Part shown: positions 15,002 to 24,921 of the stretch, piece after piece
Layout: every line of letters begins with the position of its first letter
Numbering within the stretch: position 1 is the first letter of the stretch
Source of the DNA: Crenobacter caeni
GTDB lineage: Bacteria > Pseudomonadota > Gammaproteobacteria > Burkholderiales > Chromobacteriaceae
Direction of reading: 5' to 3'
NCBI RefSeq assembly: GCF_010435965.1
Contig: NZ_JAAGAA010000002.1
Coordinates: 124,001-188,000 of the forward strand
DNA: 64,000 nt
Program-made: the position numbers and the translations under genes
The notes under the pieces: generated by a model
What the model saw: the letters and a program-made list of their open reading frames with translations, nothing else
Databases searched by the model: none
Told to the model about the DNA's origin: nothing

Positions 15002-15988
15002 TCAGGCGAGCAGGTGGGCGACGGCGGCGCGCTCTTCCTCGAGCTCGTTCAGCGTCACGTTCATGCGCTCGCGGCTGAATTCGTCGATCTCCAGGCCCTG
15101 CACGATGGTGTACTTGCCATTTTCGCACGTAACCGGGAAGCCGTACATCACGCCCTCCGGGATGCCGTAGCTGCCGTCGGACGGGATGCCCATGGTCACC
15201 CATTCACCGTTGGTGCCCAGCGCCCAGTCGCGCATGTGGTCGATCGCCGCGTTGGCGGCGGAAGCGGCGGAGGACAGGCCGCGTGCCGCGATGATTGCGG
15301 CGCCGCGCTTGCCGACGGTCGGCAGGAACACGTCGCGGTTCCATGCTTCGTCGCCGATCATTTCCTTCACGCTCTCGCCGCCGATGGTGGCGAAGCGGTA
15401 GTCGGCGTACATGGTCGGCGAGTGGTTGCCCCATACCGTCAGCGTCTTGATCGCGGACACCGGCTTGCCGGTCTTGGCGGCGATCTGGCTGGCGGCGCGG
15501 TTGTGGTCCAGGCGCAGCATGGCGGTGAAGTTGCCGGCCGGCAGGTCCGGCGCGCTCTTCATCGCGATGTAGGCGTTGGTGTTGGCCGGGTTGCCGACCA
15601 CCAGCACCTTGACGTCACGGCTGGCGACGGCGTTCAGCGCCTTGCCCTGCGCGGTGAAGATCTCGGCGTTGGCCGACAACAGGTCGGCACGCTCCATGCC
15701 CGGGCCGCGCGGACGCGCGCCGACCAGCAGCGCGTAGTCGGCGTCCTTGAATGCGACCATCGCGTCGTCGGTGCCGACCATGCCGGCCAGCAGCGGGAAC
15801 GCGCAGTCTTCCAGCTCCATCATCACGCCTTGCAGCGCCTGCTGGGCCTTTTCGTTCGGAATCTCCAGCATCTGCAGGATGACCGGCTGGTCCTTGCCCA
15901 GCATCTCGCCGCTGGCGATGCGGAACAACAGGCTGTAACCGATCTGGCCGGCTGCACCGGTCACGGCAACACGTACGGGGGCTTTCAT
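15002..15988 (-). CDS. mdh: malate dehydrogenase
   Basis: The 328-residue NAD-dependent enzyme interconverts malate and oxaloacetate in the TCA cycle. The Rossmann motif [21 protein letters not shown] is at the N-terminus (key residues G-AAGQIG). The substrate/NAD motifs [14 protein letters not shown] and [11 protein letters not shown], and the catalytic histidine in [13 protein letters not shown], are all present. The ATG at 15988 follows AAGGAG. It is of the longer cytosolic type common in betaproteobacteria. It is divergent from the GntR-family gene, with a palindrome in between. Confidence 0.95.
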   Translation of the reverse strand: MKAPVRVAVTGAAGQIGYSLLFRIASGEMLGKDQPVILQMLEIPNEKAQQALQGVMMELEDCAFPLLAGMVGTDDAMVAFKDADYALLVGARPRGPGMERADLLSANAEIFTAQGKALNAVASRDVKVLVVGNPANTNAYIAMKSAPDLPAGNFTAMLRLDHNRAASQIAAKTGKPVSAIKTLTVWGNHSPTMYADYRFATIGGESVKEMIGDEAWNRDVFLPTVGKRGAAIIAARGLSSAASAANAAIDHMRDWALGTNGEWVTMGIPSDGSYGIPEGVMYGFPVTCENGKYTIVQGLEIDEFSRERMNVTLNELEEERAAVAHLLA

Positions 15989-16134
15989 CAGCTTATTCTC
16001 CTTTGATAAACGGCTTGGCACTTGTGCTCTGCAATAAAGAGTGCGAGCGAGTGTAACACGGGACTTTATTGATTTGTGCTGCTTTGTTCTCGTGTTGCCG
16101 GCTGTCCTGGGCGGCGTTATGATTGCGATCATGT

Positions 16135-16148
16135 GTCTTATATAAGAC
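16135..16148. promoter_or_regulatory. palindromic candidate operator between mdh and gntR
   Basis: The perfect 14-bp palindrome GTCTTATATAAGAC lies 37 bp before the GntR-type start and 147 bp before mdh. Such AT-centred palindromes suit a HutC-subfamily GntR regulator. The half-site GTCWTAT recurs in the inverted repeat before sdhC (16983-17017). Confidence 0.4.
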
Positions 16149-16184
16149 TTCTGTTTACTCGAATGGAATTCGGTGGTAAAAAGC

Positions 16185-16913
16185 ATGGGAAAGCGTGCGG
16201 GCGTGGTCAGTCGGGAGCCCCTGTACAAGCAGGTGAGGGCCTTGTTGCTGGAGCGCGTTTGCGACGGTGAATGGGACGGGGGCGAGCCGCTGCCCAGCGA
16301 GTGGGAGCTGGCAGCCCAGCTTTCAGTCAGCCAGGGTACGGTGCGCAAGGCGCTGGGCGAGATGGTCGCCGACGGCGTGCTCGAGCGGGTGCAGGGCAAG
16401 GGAACCTTTGTCGCGCCACCCGAGAGCGACTGGGGGCACGCGCGGCTGGTGTCGCCGGTACTGGTCGGCGAGAGCCCCGACCCGCTGTCGCGCGAGTTGC
16501 TCGGCGTCTCCCGTGTCGCCGCCAGCGAGGAGGTCGCCGAAGTGCTCGGCCTGCGCCGGCACGCTGCGCTGCACCAGCTGCGTTTTTTGTGGCGGCGCGG
16601 CGGCGAGGCGGTCGCGCTGGACGAGGTGCTGTTGTCGGCCGAGCGTTTCGAGGGGGTCGACGCACGTACCCTGCGCTCGCGCTCGCTGGGGGTCGCCCAA
16701 CTGGTGGCCCGCTTCGGGGTTCGCGTGAAGCCTGCGCTCGCGCAGTACCGGGTGCAGTCGCTCGCGCGCGAGGACGCGGCGCTGTTCGGGGTGGGTGCAG
16801 GGGTGCCCGTGCTGTCGGTGCTCGAACTGTTCGACGACACCGAGGGGCAGCGCACGGTATGGCGGCAGCGCCTGTGCCTGACCGAGCGGCTGGCGTACAC
16901 GGTAGGGGTCTGA
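16185..16913 (+). CDS. GntR-family (HutC-type) transcriptional regulator
   Basis: The N-terminal winged helix is [14 protein letters not shown], followed by [22 protein letters not shown]. The C-terminal UTRA ligand-binding domain includes [19 protein letters not shown]-like and [22 protein letters not shown] segments. The protein has about 242 residues. The gene sits between mdh (divergent) and the sdh operon (downstream, same strand), which suggests control of TCA-cycle genes; the effector is unknown. Start choice is open: ATG 16185 (MGKRAGVV) or GTG 16173; neither has a strong ribosome binding site. Confidence 0.85.
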   Translation: MGKRAGVVSREPLYKQVRALLLERVCDGEWDGGEPLPSEWELAAQLSVSQGTVRKALGEMVADGVLERVQGKGTFVAPPESDWGHARLVSPVLVGESPDPLSRELLGVSRVAASEEVAEVLGLRRHAALHQLRFLWRRGGEAVALDEVLLSAERFEGVDARTLRSRSLGVAQLVARFGVRVKPALAQYRVQSLAREDAALFGVGAGVPVLSVLELFDDTEGQRTVWRQRLCLTERLAYTVGV

Positions 16914-16982
16914 GACTGCGGCGATGCGGCAAAAAAATGCCGATAGCGTGAATGGGGTCGTGGTCTTTGTTAGAATCGTTCG

Positions 16983-17017
16983 GTCATATTGCATGCGGTG
17001 CATTGCATCAATATGAC
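16983..17017. promoter_or_regulatory. inverted repeat upstream of sdhC
   Basis: GTCATATTG (16983-16991) and CAATATGAC (17009-17017) form a 9-bp inverted repeat with a 17-nt spacer containing TGCAT repeats. It lies about 100 bp before sdhC, in the promoter region. It may be an operator of the adjacent GntR-type protein; this is inference. Confidence 0.4.
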
Positions 17018-17120
17018 GAAACGGGTGTGGAGACTGCGCAGACGGTCGACCGCCTCGGCGGCTTCGCTTCGCGAAGCCTGGTTACAACCGCTTGGTCAAG
17101 AAGCACTCTTAGGAAGCCAT

Positions 17121-17495
17121 ATGCAGAAGCAACGACCGAAGCACCTCGACCTGGCCAAGATCAGGCTGCCCGTGCCGGGCATTGTCTCGATCCTGCACCG
17201 GGTCAGTGGTGTCGCGCTCTTTCTCTCCCTGCCTCTTCTGATGTACCTGTTCGCCGGATCGCTCAGTTCCGCTGCGGATTTCGAAACCTTCCGCGCCGTC
17301 ATCGCCCACCCGCTGATGAAACTGGTGCTGATCGGCTTTTTGTGGGCTTACCTGCACCACTTCTGCGCCGGCATCCGCTTCCTGTTCCTCGACGTCCACA
17401 AGGGCCTGGAACTTGAAACCGCTCGCGCCACCGCCAAGGCGGTGCTCGCCGTGAGCCTGACCCTGACCGTGATCCTGGGGGTTCTCGTATGGTAA
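17121..17495 (+). CDS. sdhC: succinate dehydrogenase cytochrome b556 subunit
   Basis: This 124-residue inner-membrane anchor of complex II has three predicted transmembrane helices. The N-terminal RPKHLDLAKIRLPVPGIVSI and the SILHRVSGVALF motif carry ubiquinone/heme-region residues; the second helix has LHHFCAGIRFLFLD. The start is ATG 17121 after AGGAAG; the longer frame from 16989 is not supported. It overlaps sdhD by 7 nt. Confidence 0.93.
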   Translation: MQKQRPKHLDLAKIRLPVPGIVSILHRVSGVALFLSLPLLMYLFAGSLSSAADFETFRAVIAHPLMKLVLIGFLWAYLHHFCAGIRFLFLDVHKGLELETARATAKAVLAVSLTLTVILGVLVW

Positions 17496-17833
17496 ATCGT
17501 CACGTTATCGGCGCGCACTACGGCCTGCGCGACTGGCTGATGCAGCGCGTCACCGCGGTGATCATGGTCGCCTACACCGTCGCGCTGGTGCTGCTGCTCT
17601 TGTCCATCCCCTCCGACTTCGACGGCTGGAAGGCCCTGTTCGGTGAGACCTGGGTGCGCATCTTCACCCAGGTGACGCTGCTCGCGCTGTTCCTGCATGT
17701 GTGGGTCGGCATCCGCGACGTGTGGATGGACTACGTCAAGCCGGTCGGCCTGCGCCTGACCCTGCACGTGTTCACCATCGTGTGGCTGGTCGCGTGTTTC
17801 ATGTACTCGGTTAAAGTTGTCTGGGGTCTGTAA
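17489..17833 (+). CDS. sdhD: succinate dehydrogenase membrane anchor subunit
   Basis: The 114-residue protein has three predicted transmembrane segments; with SdhC it binds heme b and ubiquinone. GLRDWLMQRVTAVIM and LHVWVGIRDVWMDYV (heme-region histidine) are characteristic. Its start overlaps sdhC, and its stop shares one base with the sdhA start (TAATG), so the subunits are translationally coupled. Confidence 0.93.
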   Translation: MVNRHVIGAHYGLRDWLMQRVTAVIMVAYTVALVLLLLSIPSDFDGWKALFGETWVRIFTQVTLLALFLHVWVGIRDVWMDYVKPVGLRLTLHVFTIVWLVACFMYSVKVVWGL

Positions 17834-19620
17834 TGAGCATTCCTGTTCGTCATTTCGATGCGGTGATCGTGGGGGCGGGCGGTGCCGGCCTGCGCGCGGC
17901 GCTGCAACTGTCCGAAGCCGGCCTGAAAACGGCCGTGATCACCAAGGTGTTCCCGACCCGCTCGCATACCGTCGCCGCACAGGGTGGCGTGTCCGCCAGC
18001 CTCGGCAACTCCGAGCAGGACCACTGGCACTGGCATATGTACGACACCGTCAAGGGGTCGGACTGGCTGGGTGACCAGGACGCGATCGAATTCATGTGCC
18101 GCGAGGCGCCGAAGGTCGTCGTCGAGCTCGAGCACTTCGGCATGCCGTTCGACCGCAACGCCGACGGCACCATCTACCAGCGTCCGTTCGGCGGCCACAT
18201 GTCGAACTTCGGCGAGAAGCCGGTTCGCCGCGCGTGCGCGGCGGCCGACCGTACCGGCCACGCGATGCTGCACGCGCTCTACCAGCGCAACGTGCGCGCC
18301 AACACCCAGTTCTTCGTCGAGTGGATGGCGCTCGACCTGATCCGCGACGAGGACGGCGCGGTGCAGGGCGTGGTCGCCATGGAAATGGAAACCTCCGAAG
18401 TGGTGGTGTTCCAGGCCAAGGCGACGCTGTTCGCCACCGGCGGCGCCGGCCGCATCTACGCCTCGTCGACCAACGCCTTCATCAACACCGGTGACGGCCT
18501 GGGCATGGCGTCGCGTGCAGGCATCCCGCTGGAAGACATGGAGTTCTGGCAGTTCCACCCGACCGGCGTCGCCGGCGCGGGCGTGCTGATCACCGAGGGC
18601 GTGCGCGGCGAAGGCGGCATCCTGCGCAACGCGGCGGGCGAGCGCTTCATGGAGCGCTACGCGCCGAACGCCAAGGACCTCGCCTCGCGCGACGTGGTGT
18701 CGCGCGCGATGGTCACCGAGATCAACGAAGGCCGTGGTTGCGGCCCGAACAAGGACCACGTGCTGCTCGACATCACCCACCTCGACCCCGAGGTGATCAT
18801 GTCCAAGCTGCCGGGCATCCGCGAGATCTCGATCAAGTTCGCCGGCGTCGACCCGATCAAGGCGCCGATCCCGGTGGTGCCGACCTGCCACTACCAGATG
18901 GGCGGCATCCCGACCAACTTCAAGGGCGAGGTCACGCTGTCGACCACCGACAACCACTCCTCTATCGTCAAGGGCTTCTACGCCGCCGGCGAATGCGCGT
19001 GTGCGTCGGTGCACGGCGCCAACCGCCTGGGCACCAACTCGCTGCTCGACCTGCTGGTCTTCGGCAAGAGTTCGGGCAACTCGATGATCGAGTTCATCAA
19101 GACCCAGCCGGCCGAGTTGCCGGAACTCTCGATGGGCGACGTCGAGCGTTCGCTCGCGCGTGTTGCGCGCCTGGATAACCAGAAGAACGGCACCGATGTG
19201 CACGAGGCACGTTCGGCGATGCAGCGCGTGATGCAGACGCACTGCGGCGTGTTCCGCTTCAAGGACATGCTCGCCAAGGGCGTCGAGGAGATCCTCAAAG
19301 TCGAACAGATGGTCAAGACCACCGAGATCGGCGACAAGTCCAAGGTGTTCAACACCGCGCGCATCGAGGCTTTGGAGCTTGAAAACCTGATCGAGGTGGC
19401 CAAGGCGACCATGATCTCGGCCAACGCCCGTACCGAGAGCCGCGGCGCGCACGTGCGCGACGACGCGATCGACTGCGAGGCGACGCCGAACGGCCGTGAC
19501 GACCAGAACTGGCTCAAGCACACGCTGTGGCACCGCGACGGCAACAAGCTCGAATACAAGCCGGTCAACCTGACGCCGCTGTCCGTCGACACGATTGCCC
19601 TGAAGACCCGTTCCTACTGA
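17833..19620 (+). CDS. sdhA: succinate dehydrogenase flavoprotein subunit
   Basis: The 595-residue subunit oxidises succinate to fumarate with covalently bound FAD. It shows VIVGAGGAGLRAAL (FAD dinucleotide fold), the FAD-linked histidine in TRSHTVAAQGG, and the active-site region with HPTGVAGAGVLITEGVRGEG and CASVHGANRLGTNSLLDL. It is full length. Confidence 0.97.
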   Translation: MSIPVRHFDAVIVGAGGAGLRAALQLSEAGLKTAVITKVFPTRSHTVAAQGGVSASLGNSEQDHWHWHMYDTVKGSDWLGDQDAIEFMCREAPKVVVELEHFGMPFDRNADGTIYQRPFGGHMSNFGEKPVRRACAAADRTGHAMLHALYQRNVRANTQFFVEWMALDLIRDEDGAVQGVVAMEMETSEVVVFQAKATLFATGGAGRIYASSTNAFINTGDGLGMASRAGIPLEDMEFWQFHPTGVAGAGVLITEGVRGEGGILRNAAGERFMERYAPNAKDLASRDVVSRAMVTEINEGRGCGPNKDHVLLDITHLDPEVIMSKLPGIREISIKFAGVDPIKAPIPVVPTCHYQMGGIPTNFKGEVTLSTTDNHSSIVKGFYAAGECACASVHGANRLGTNSLLDLLVFGKSSGNSMIEFIKTQPAELPELSMGDVERSLARVARLDNQKNGTDVHEARSAMQRVMQTHCGVFRFKDMLAKGVEEILKVEQMVKTTEIGDKSKVFNTARIEALELENLIEVAKATMISANARTESRGAHVRDDAIDCEATPNGRDDQNWLKHTLWHRDGNKLEYKPVNLTPLSVDTIALKTRSY

Positions 19621-19632
19621 GGCGACAGACCC

Positions 19633-20343
19633 ATGACTACCGAAACCATCCAGTTCCGCGTCTATCGCTACAACCCGGAGAAGGACGCCAAGCCGTACAT
19701 GCAGGACATCGCGGTCGAGATCGACTCGACCGACCGCAAGCTCTTGGACGCGCTGGTCAAGCTCAAGGTCAAGGACGACACCTTGTCGTTCCGCCGCTCC
19801 TGCCGTGAAGGCGTGTGCGGTTCGGACGCGATGAACATCAACGGCAAGAACGGCCTGGCCTGCCTGACCGACGTGCGCGACCTCAAGCAGCCGATCGAGT
19901 TGCGCCCGCTGCCGGGCCTGCCGGTGATCCGCGACCTGATCGTCGACATGACGCAGTTCTTCAAGCAGTACCACTCGATCAAGCCGTACGTGGTCAACAA
20001 CTCGCCGGCGCCCGAGCGCGAGCGCCTGCAGTCGCCGGAAGACCGCAAGGAACTCGACGGCCTGTACGAGTGCATCCTGTGCGCGTGCTGCTCGACCTCG
20101 TGCCCGAGCTTCTGGTGGAACCCGGACAAGTTTGTCGGCCCGGCGGGCCTTCTGGCCGCCTACCGCTTTATCGCGGACACCCGCGACGAGGCGACCAACG
20201 AGCGTCTGGACAACCTGGAAGACCCGTACCGCCTGTTCCGCTGCCACACGATCATGAACTGCGTCGACGTCTGTCCGAAGGGGCTGAACCCGACCCGCGC
20301 GATCGGCAAGATCAAGGACCTGATGGTCAAGCGCGCGGTATGA
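19633..20343 (+). CDS. sdhB: succinate dehydrogenase iron-sulfur subunit
   Basis: The 236-residue protein carries three clusters. The 2Fe-2S ligands are in SCREGVCGSDAMNINGKNG (then LAC). The 4Fe-4S/3Fe-4S ligands are in CILCACCSTSCPSFWW and CHTIMNCVDVCPKGLNP. It passes electrons from SdhA to the membrane subunits. Its stop overlaps the sdhE start (ATGA). Confidence 0.97.
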   Translation: MTTETIQFRVYRYNPEKDAKPYMQDIAVEIDSTDRKLLDALVKLKVKDDTLSFRRSCREGVCGSDAMNINGKNGLACLTDVRDLKQPIELRPLPGLPVIRDLIVDMTQFFKQYHSIKPYVVNNSPAPERERLQSPEDRKELDGLYECILCACCSTSCPSFWWNPDKFVGPAGLLAAYRFIADTRDEATNERLDNLEDPYRLFRCHTIMNCVDVCPKGLNPTRAIGKIKDLMVKRAV

Positions 20344-20588
20344 GTGAAATCGATCCGATCGAAAAGAAACGGATCCGCTGGCGCTCGCGCCGGGGGCTAC
20401 TCGAACTGGACCTGGTGCTGACCCGGTTCCTCGAGACGCGTTACGACGCGCTGACCCCGGCCGAGTTTGCCGCGTACACGCGGCTGCTCGAACTGCCGGA
20501 CACCGATTTTCTGGATCTCGTTAACGGCAAGGCCGACACAGAAGATGCCGAACTGGCACCCATCGTCGCCATGCTGCGTTCCGTTTAA
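20340..20588 (+). CDS. sdhE: succinate dehydrogenase flavinylation factor SdhE
   Basis: The 82-residue protein of the SdhE/YgfY family begins [19 protein letters not shown]. It contains the family RGxxE motif (RRGLLELD), required for covalent FAD attachment to SdhA. It overlaps sdhB by 4 nt and lies directly before gltA. The C-terminal part ([19 protein letters not shown]) has the typical acidic character. Confidence 0.9.
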   Translation: MSEIDPIEKKRIRWRSRRGLLELDLVLTRFLETRYDALTPAEFAAYTRLLELPDTDFLDLVNGKADTEDAELAPIVAMLRSV

Positions 20589-20625
20589 GAGCGGGCTGCA
20601 CCAACCATCACATGGGAGTTTAGCT

Positions 20626-21915
20626 GTGGAAACCAACAAGAAAGTTGCGCTGACCTTCAACGAAGGCCGCGATACCATCGAAATGCCGGTGCTCGCCGGT
20701 ACCCTGGGCCCGGAAGTGGTCGACATCCGCACCTTCGGCAAGACCGGGATGTTCACCTTCGACCCGGGCTTCCTCGCCACCGCTTCGTGCGAGTCCAAGA
20801 TCACCTTCATCGACGGTGACCTGGGCCAGCTCTACTACCGCGGCTACCCGATCGAACAGCTGGCCGAGCGCTGCGACTACCTCGAAGTGTGCTACCTGCT
20901 GATGAACGGCGAACTGCCGACTCCGGCGCAGAAGGCCGACTTCGACAAGAAGATCCTGCGCCACAACATGCTGAACGACCAGATGTTCACCGTGTTCAAG
21001 GGCTTCCGCCGCGACGCGCACCCGATGGCCGTGATGGTCGGCGTGGTCGGCGCGCTGTCCGCCTTCTACCACGACTCGCTCGACATCACCGACCCGCACC
21101 ACCGCGAAGTGTCGGCACACCGCCTGATCGCCAAGCTGCCGACCATCGCCGCGCAGGCTTACCGCTACAACAAGGGCCTGCCGTTCTCCTACCCGAAGAA
21201 CGGCCTGACCTACGCCGAGAACTTCCTGCACATGATGTTCTCGACTCCGTGCGAAGAGTACGTGGTGAACCCGGTGCTCGCCCGCGCGCTCGACCGCATC
21301 TTCACCCTGCACGCTGACCACGAGCAGAACGCGTCGACCTCGACCGTGCGCCTGGCCGGCTCGTCCGGCGCCAACCCGTTCGCGTGCATCGCCGCCGGCA
21401 TCGCCTGCCTGTGGGGCCCGTCGCACGGCGGCGCCAACGAGGCCGTGCTGAAGATGCTCGACGAGATCGGCAGCGTCGACAACGTCGCCGAGTTCATGCA
21501 GGGCGTGAAGGACAAGCGCTACAAGCTGATGGGCTTCGGCCACCGCGTGTACAAGAACATGGACCCGCGCGCGGCGATCATGAAACAGACCTGCGACGAG
21601 GTGCTGGGCGAACTGGGCCTGCAGGACGACCCGAAGTTCAAGCTGGCGATGGCGCTGGAGAAGATCGCGCTGGAAGACCCGTACTTCATCGAGCGCAAGC
21701 TGTACCCGAACGTCGACTTCTACTCGGGCATCGTGCTCTCCGCGATCGGCATCCCGGTGTCGATGTTCACCCCGATCTTCGCGCTGGCCCGCACCGTCGG
21801 CTGGATCAGCCACTGGAACGAGATGATCTCCGACCCGCAGCAGAAGATCGGCCGTCCGCGCCAGCTGTACACCGGCTCGCCGCGACGCGACGTGCAGCAG
21901 CTGTCCGACCGCTAA
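20626..21915 (+). CDS. gltA: citrate synthase (type II, hexameric-type)
   Basis: The 429-residue enzyme condenses acetyl-CoA and oxaloacetate. The start is a GTG at 20626 (reads [14 protein letters not shown]) behind GGGAG; no suitable ATG exists. Active-site residues lie in [18 protein letters not shown] (His) and [15 protein letters not shown] (His/Arg), with the late Asp in PNVDFYSG. It lies between sdhE and sucA in the TCA cluster. Confidence 0.95.
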   Translation: METNKKVALTFNEGRDTIEMPVLAGTLGPEVVDIRTFGKTGMFTFDPGFLATASCESKITFIDGDLGQLYYRGYPIEQLAERCDYLEVCYLLMNGELPTPAQKADFDKKILRHNMLNDQMFTVFKGFRRDAHPMAVMVGVVGALSAFYHDSLDITDPHHREVSAHRLIAKLPTIAAQAYRYNKGLPFSYPKNGLTYAENFLHMMFSTPCEEYVVNPVLARALDRIFTLHADHEQNASTSTVRLAGSSGANPFACIAAGIACLWGPSHGGANEAVLKMLDEIGSVDNVAEFMQGVKDKRYKLMGFGHRVYKNMDPRAAIMKQTCDEVLGELGLQDDPKFKLAMALEKIALEDPYFIERKLYPNVDFYSGIVLSAIGIPVSMFTPIFALARTVGWISHWNEMISDPQQKIGRPRQLYTGSPRRDVQQLSDR

Positions 21916-21922
21916 GCCTGGC

Positions 21923-21953
21923 AGGCTGGCCGCTTTCGGCGGCCAGCCTTTTT
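21923..21953 (+). terminator. gltA terminator
   Basis: The 11-bp stem AGGCTGGCCGC/GCGGCCAGCCT is followed by TTTTT, 8 nt after the gltA stop. The suc genes therefore probably have their own promoter in 21954-22037. Confidence 0.85.
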
Positions 21954-22037
21954 CCGCGCGGGAGCGCTGCGGCAAGTGGGGCCACTTGCCAGAGCGCTTC
22001 TGGTAGCCGTCAACAACCGAATCAAAGGGTCCAACCC

Positions 22038-24866
22038 ATGATGCAATCCATGTACGGTCATTCCTACCTGTTTGGCGGGAATGCCCCCTTTATCGAGGAA
22101 CTGTACGAGCAGTACCTCACCGATGCGACGACAGTTCCCGACCAGTGGCGCGATTACTTCGACAAGCTTGCGCAGGCGCCGGGCGCCGCCGAGCGCGACG
22201 TGCCGCACGCGCCGATCCAGCAGTCCTTCGTCGAGCTGGCCAAGAAGCCCGCCGCCGGCCAGCGCGTCAGCTCGGTCGCCGAGTGGGAGTCGATGCAAAA
22301 GCAGGTCGCGGTGCTCAAGCTGATCTCCGCCTACCGCGTGCTCGGCTCGCGCCACGCCAACCTCGACCCTCTGAAGCGCATGGACCAGGCGCAGGTGCCC
22401 GAGCTTGACCCGGCCACCCACGGCCTGACCGACGCCGACATGGCGGTGCAGTACAACGTGGGGTCCTTGGTTGGCCCGCAGAAGCTGCCGCTGTCCGAGA
22501 TCCTCGCCCGCCTGAAGCAGACCTACTGCGGCAATATCGGCGTCGAGTACATGCACGTGACGCAGAGTGCCGAGAAGCACTGGGTGCAGAAGCGTTTCGA
22601 GGGCGAACTGTCGACCCCGCGCTACAACGCCGACAAGAAGCGCCGCATCCTCAAGCAGATCACCGCCGCCGAGACGCTCGAGCGTTACCTGCATACCCGC
22701 TACGTCGGCCAGAAGCGCTTCTCGCTGGAAGGCGGCGAGAGCATGATCGCCGCGCTCGACCACCTGATCCAGCACGGCACCGAGCAGGGCGTGCAGGAAC
22801 TGATCATCGGCATGGCGCACCGCGGCCGCCTGAACGTGCTGGTGAACACGCTGGGCAAGCTGCCGCGCGACCTGTTTGCCGAGTTCGAAGGCAAGCCGGC
22901 GGTCGAGCTCGCCTCCGGCGACGTGAAGTACCACATGGGCTTCTCGTCCAACATCCCGACCCAGAACGGCCCGATGCACGTGTCGCTGGCGTTCAACCCC
23001 TCGCACCTCGAAATCGTCAACCCGGTGGTCGAGGGTTCGGTACGCGCGCGCCAGCAGCGCCGCAAGGACAGCGAGCGCCGCCAGGTGGTGCCGGTGCTGT
23101 TGCACGGCGATTCCGCCTTTGGCGGCCTGGGCGTCAACCAGGGGACCTTCAACCTGTCGCAGACCCGCGGCTACGGCACCGGCGGCACGCTGCACATCGT
23201 GATCAACAACCAGGTCGGCTTCACCACCTCGGACACCCGCGACATCCGCTCGACGACCTACTGTACCGACGTCGCCAAGATGATCGAGGCGCCGATCTTC
23301 CACGTGAACGGCGACGACCCGGAAGCGGTGTGCTTCGTGATGCAGGCCGCGCTCGACTACCGGATGACGTTCAACAAGGACGTGGTGATCGACCTCGTCT
23401 GCTTCCGCAAGCTCGGTCACAACGAGGGCGACGACCCGTACCTGACCCAGCCGATGATGTACAAGAAGATCGCCAAGCATCCGGGCGCGCGCGCGCTGTA
23501 CGCCGAGCGGCTGGCCGCCGAGGGCGTGCTCTCCGCCGACGAGGCGCAGGCGATGATCCAGGCCTACCGCGACGCGCTGGACAAGGGCGAGCACGTCGAG
23601 CAGACCGTGCTGACCAATTACCACCGCGACTTCGCGGTCGACTGGACGCCGTTCTTCGGCACCCACTGGGCGCACCCGACCGACACCTCGCTGCCGCAGG
23701 CCGACCTGCAGCGCCTGACCGCCAAAGTCACCCAGGTGCCGGAAGGCTTCAAGCTGCATCCGACCGTCGACAAGGTGCTCAAGGCGCGCGTCGCGATGGC
23801 GAACGGCGAACAGCCGGTCGACTGGGGTGCGGCCGAGACGCTGGCTTACGCAAGCCTGGTCGAATCCGGCTACGGCGTGCGCATCTCCGGCGAAGACTCC
23901 GGCCGCGGCACCTTCAGCCACCGCCACGCCGTGCTGCACGACCAGAACCGCGAGAAGTGGGACGACGGCGCCTACGTGCCGCTGCGCAACATGTCGGACA
24001 ACCAGGGCGACTTCCTGGTGATCGACTCCATCCTCAACGAGGAAGCGGTGCTCGCCTACGAGTACGGCTACGCGTGCTCGGCGCCTGACCAGCTGGTGAT
24101 CTGGGAAGCGCAGTTCGGCGACTTCGCCAACGGCGCGCAGGTCGCAATCGACCAGTTCATCGCCTCTGGCGAGACCAAGTGGGGCCGCCTGTGCGGCCTG
24201 ACCAACATCCTGCCGCACGGCTACGACGGCCAGGGCCCGGAACACTCGTCGGCCCGCCTCGAGCGCTGGCTGCAGCTGTGCGCCGAGCACAACATCCAGG
24301 TGGTGATGCCGTCCGAAGCCGCACAGATGTTCCACCTGCTGCGCCGCCAGATGCTGCGCCCGTACCGCAAGCCGCTGGTGATCTTCCTGTCCAAGCGCCT
24401 GTTGCGCTTCAAGGATTCGATGAGCCCGCTGGAAGACCTGACCCAGGGCAGCTTCCGCCCGGTGATCGGCGACGCCGGCATCGCCGACCCGAAGAAGGTC
24501 AAGCGCGTGCTGTTGTGCGCGGGCCAGGTCTACTACGACCTCGTCGCCGGCCGCAAGGAGCGCGAGCTCGAGCAGGATGTCGCCATCGTGCGCATCGAGC
24601 AGCTCTACCCGTTCCCGACCGAACAGCTCGCCGCCGAACTTGCGCGCTACCCGAACGCGCGCGAAGTGAAGTGGGTGCAGGAAGAGCCGAAGAACCAGGG
24701 CGCGTGGTACCAGATCCGCCACCGCCTGGAAGACCTGATGGGCGCCAAGCAGGCGCTGTCGTTCGCCGCCCGCCCATCCTCGGCGTCGCCGGCAGTCGGT
24801 TACATGAGCAAGCACGTCGCGCAACTGAAGGCTTTCGTCGAAGAAGCCCTGTCGTTCGGCAAATAA
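22038..24866 (+). CDS. sucA: 2-oxoglutarate dehydrogenase E1 component
   Basis: The 942-residue thiamine-diphosphate enzyme decarboxylates 2-oxoglutarate. The N-terminus [24 protein letters not shown]-type segment is typical (key residues [10 protein letters not shown]). Further landmarks are [12 protein letters not shown], the ThDP/Mg region [13 protein letters not shown] and [10 protein letters not shown], and [19 protein letters not shown] (given by its first residues GHNEGDDP). ATG 22038 and 22041 are both possible starts. It is followed by sucB. Confidence 0.97.
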   Translation: MMQSMYGHSYLFGGNAPFIEELYEQYLTDATTVPDQWRDYFDKLAQAPGAAERDVPHAPIQQSFVELAKKPAAGQRVSSVAEWESMQKQVAVLKLISAYRVLGSRHANLDPLKRMDQAQVPELDPATHGLTDADMAVQYNVGSLVGPQKLPLSEILARLKQTYCGNIGVEYMHVTQSAEKHWVQKRFEGELSTPRYNADKKRRILKQITAAETLERYLHTRYVGQKRFSLEGGESMIAALDHLIQHGTEQGVQELIIGMAHRGRLNVLVNTLGKLPRDLFAEFEGKPAVELASGDVKYHMGFSSNIPTQNGPMHVSLAFNPSHLEIVNPVVEGSVRARQQRRKDSERRQVVPVLLHGDSAFGGLGVNQGTFNLSQTRGYGTGGTLHIVINNQVGFTTSDTRDIRSTTYCTDVAKMIEAPIFHVNGDDPEAVCFVMQAALDYRMTFNKDVVIDLVCFRKLGHNEGDDPYLTQPMMYKKIAKHPGARALYAERLAAEGVLSADEAQAMIQAYRDALDKGEHVEQTVLTNYHRDFAVDWTPFFGTHWAHPTDTSLPQADLQRLTAKVTQVPEGFKLHPTVDKVLKARVAMANGEQPVDWGAAETLAYASLVESGYGVRISGEDSGRGTFSHRHAVLHDQNREKWDDGAYVPLRNMSDNQGDFLVIDSILNEEAVLAYEYGYACSAPDQLVIWEAQFGDFANGAQVAIDQFIASGETKWGRLCGLTNILPHGYDGQGPEHSSARLERWLQLCAEHNIQVVMPSEAAQMFHLLRRQMLRPYRKPLVIFLSKRLLRFKDSMSPLEDLTQGSFRPVIGDAGIADPKKVKRVLLCAGQVYYDLVAGRKERELEQDVAIVRIEQLYPFPTEQLAAELARYPNAREVKWVQEEPKNQGAWYQIRHRLEDLMGAKQALSFAARPSSASPAVGYMSKHVAQLKAFVEEALSFGK

Positions 24867-24884
24867 GACAACACCTGACCTGCA

Positions 24885-24907
24885 AGGCGGGGCCGGTGGC
24901 CGGCCCC
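24885..24907 (+). other. intercistronic hairpin sucA-sucB
   Basis: The perfect 10-bp stem GCGGGGCCGG/CCGGCCCCGC with a 3-nt loop sits between sucA and sucB and has no T-run. It is more likely an mRNA stability or processing element than a terminator. Confidence 0.5.
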
Positions 24908-24921
24908 GCACGGAGAAGAAC

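Noticed and set aside
15002-16900. A 632-residue minus-strand frame that includes mdh
   Set aside because: Only the last 328 residues are malate dehydrogenase. The rest is antisense to the GntR-type gene and crosses the divergent promoter region.
17731-20247. An 838-residue minus-strand frame opposite sdhA and sdhB
   Set aside because: It is low-complexity Val/Leu/Arg/His-rich translation opposite well-identified genes; a product of high GC third positions.
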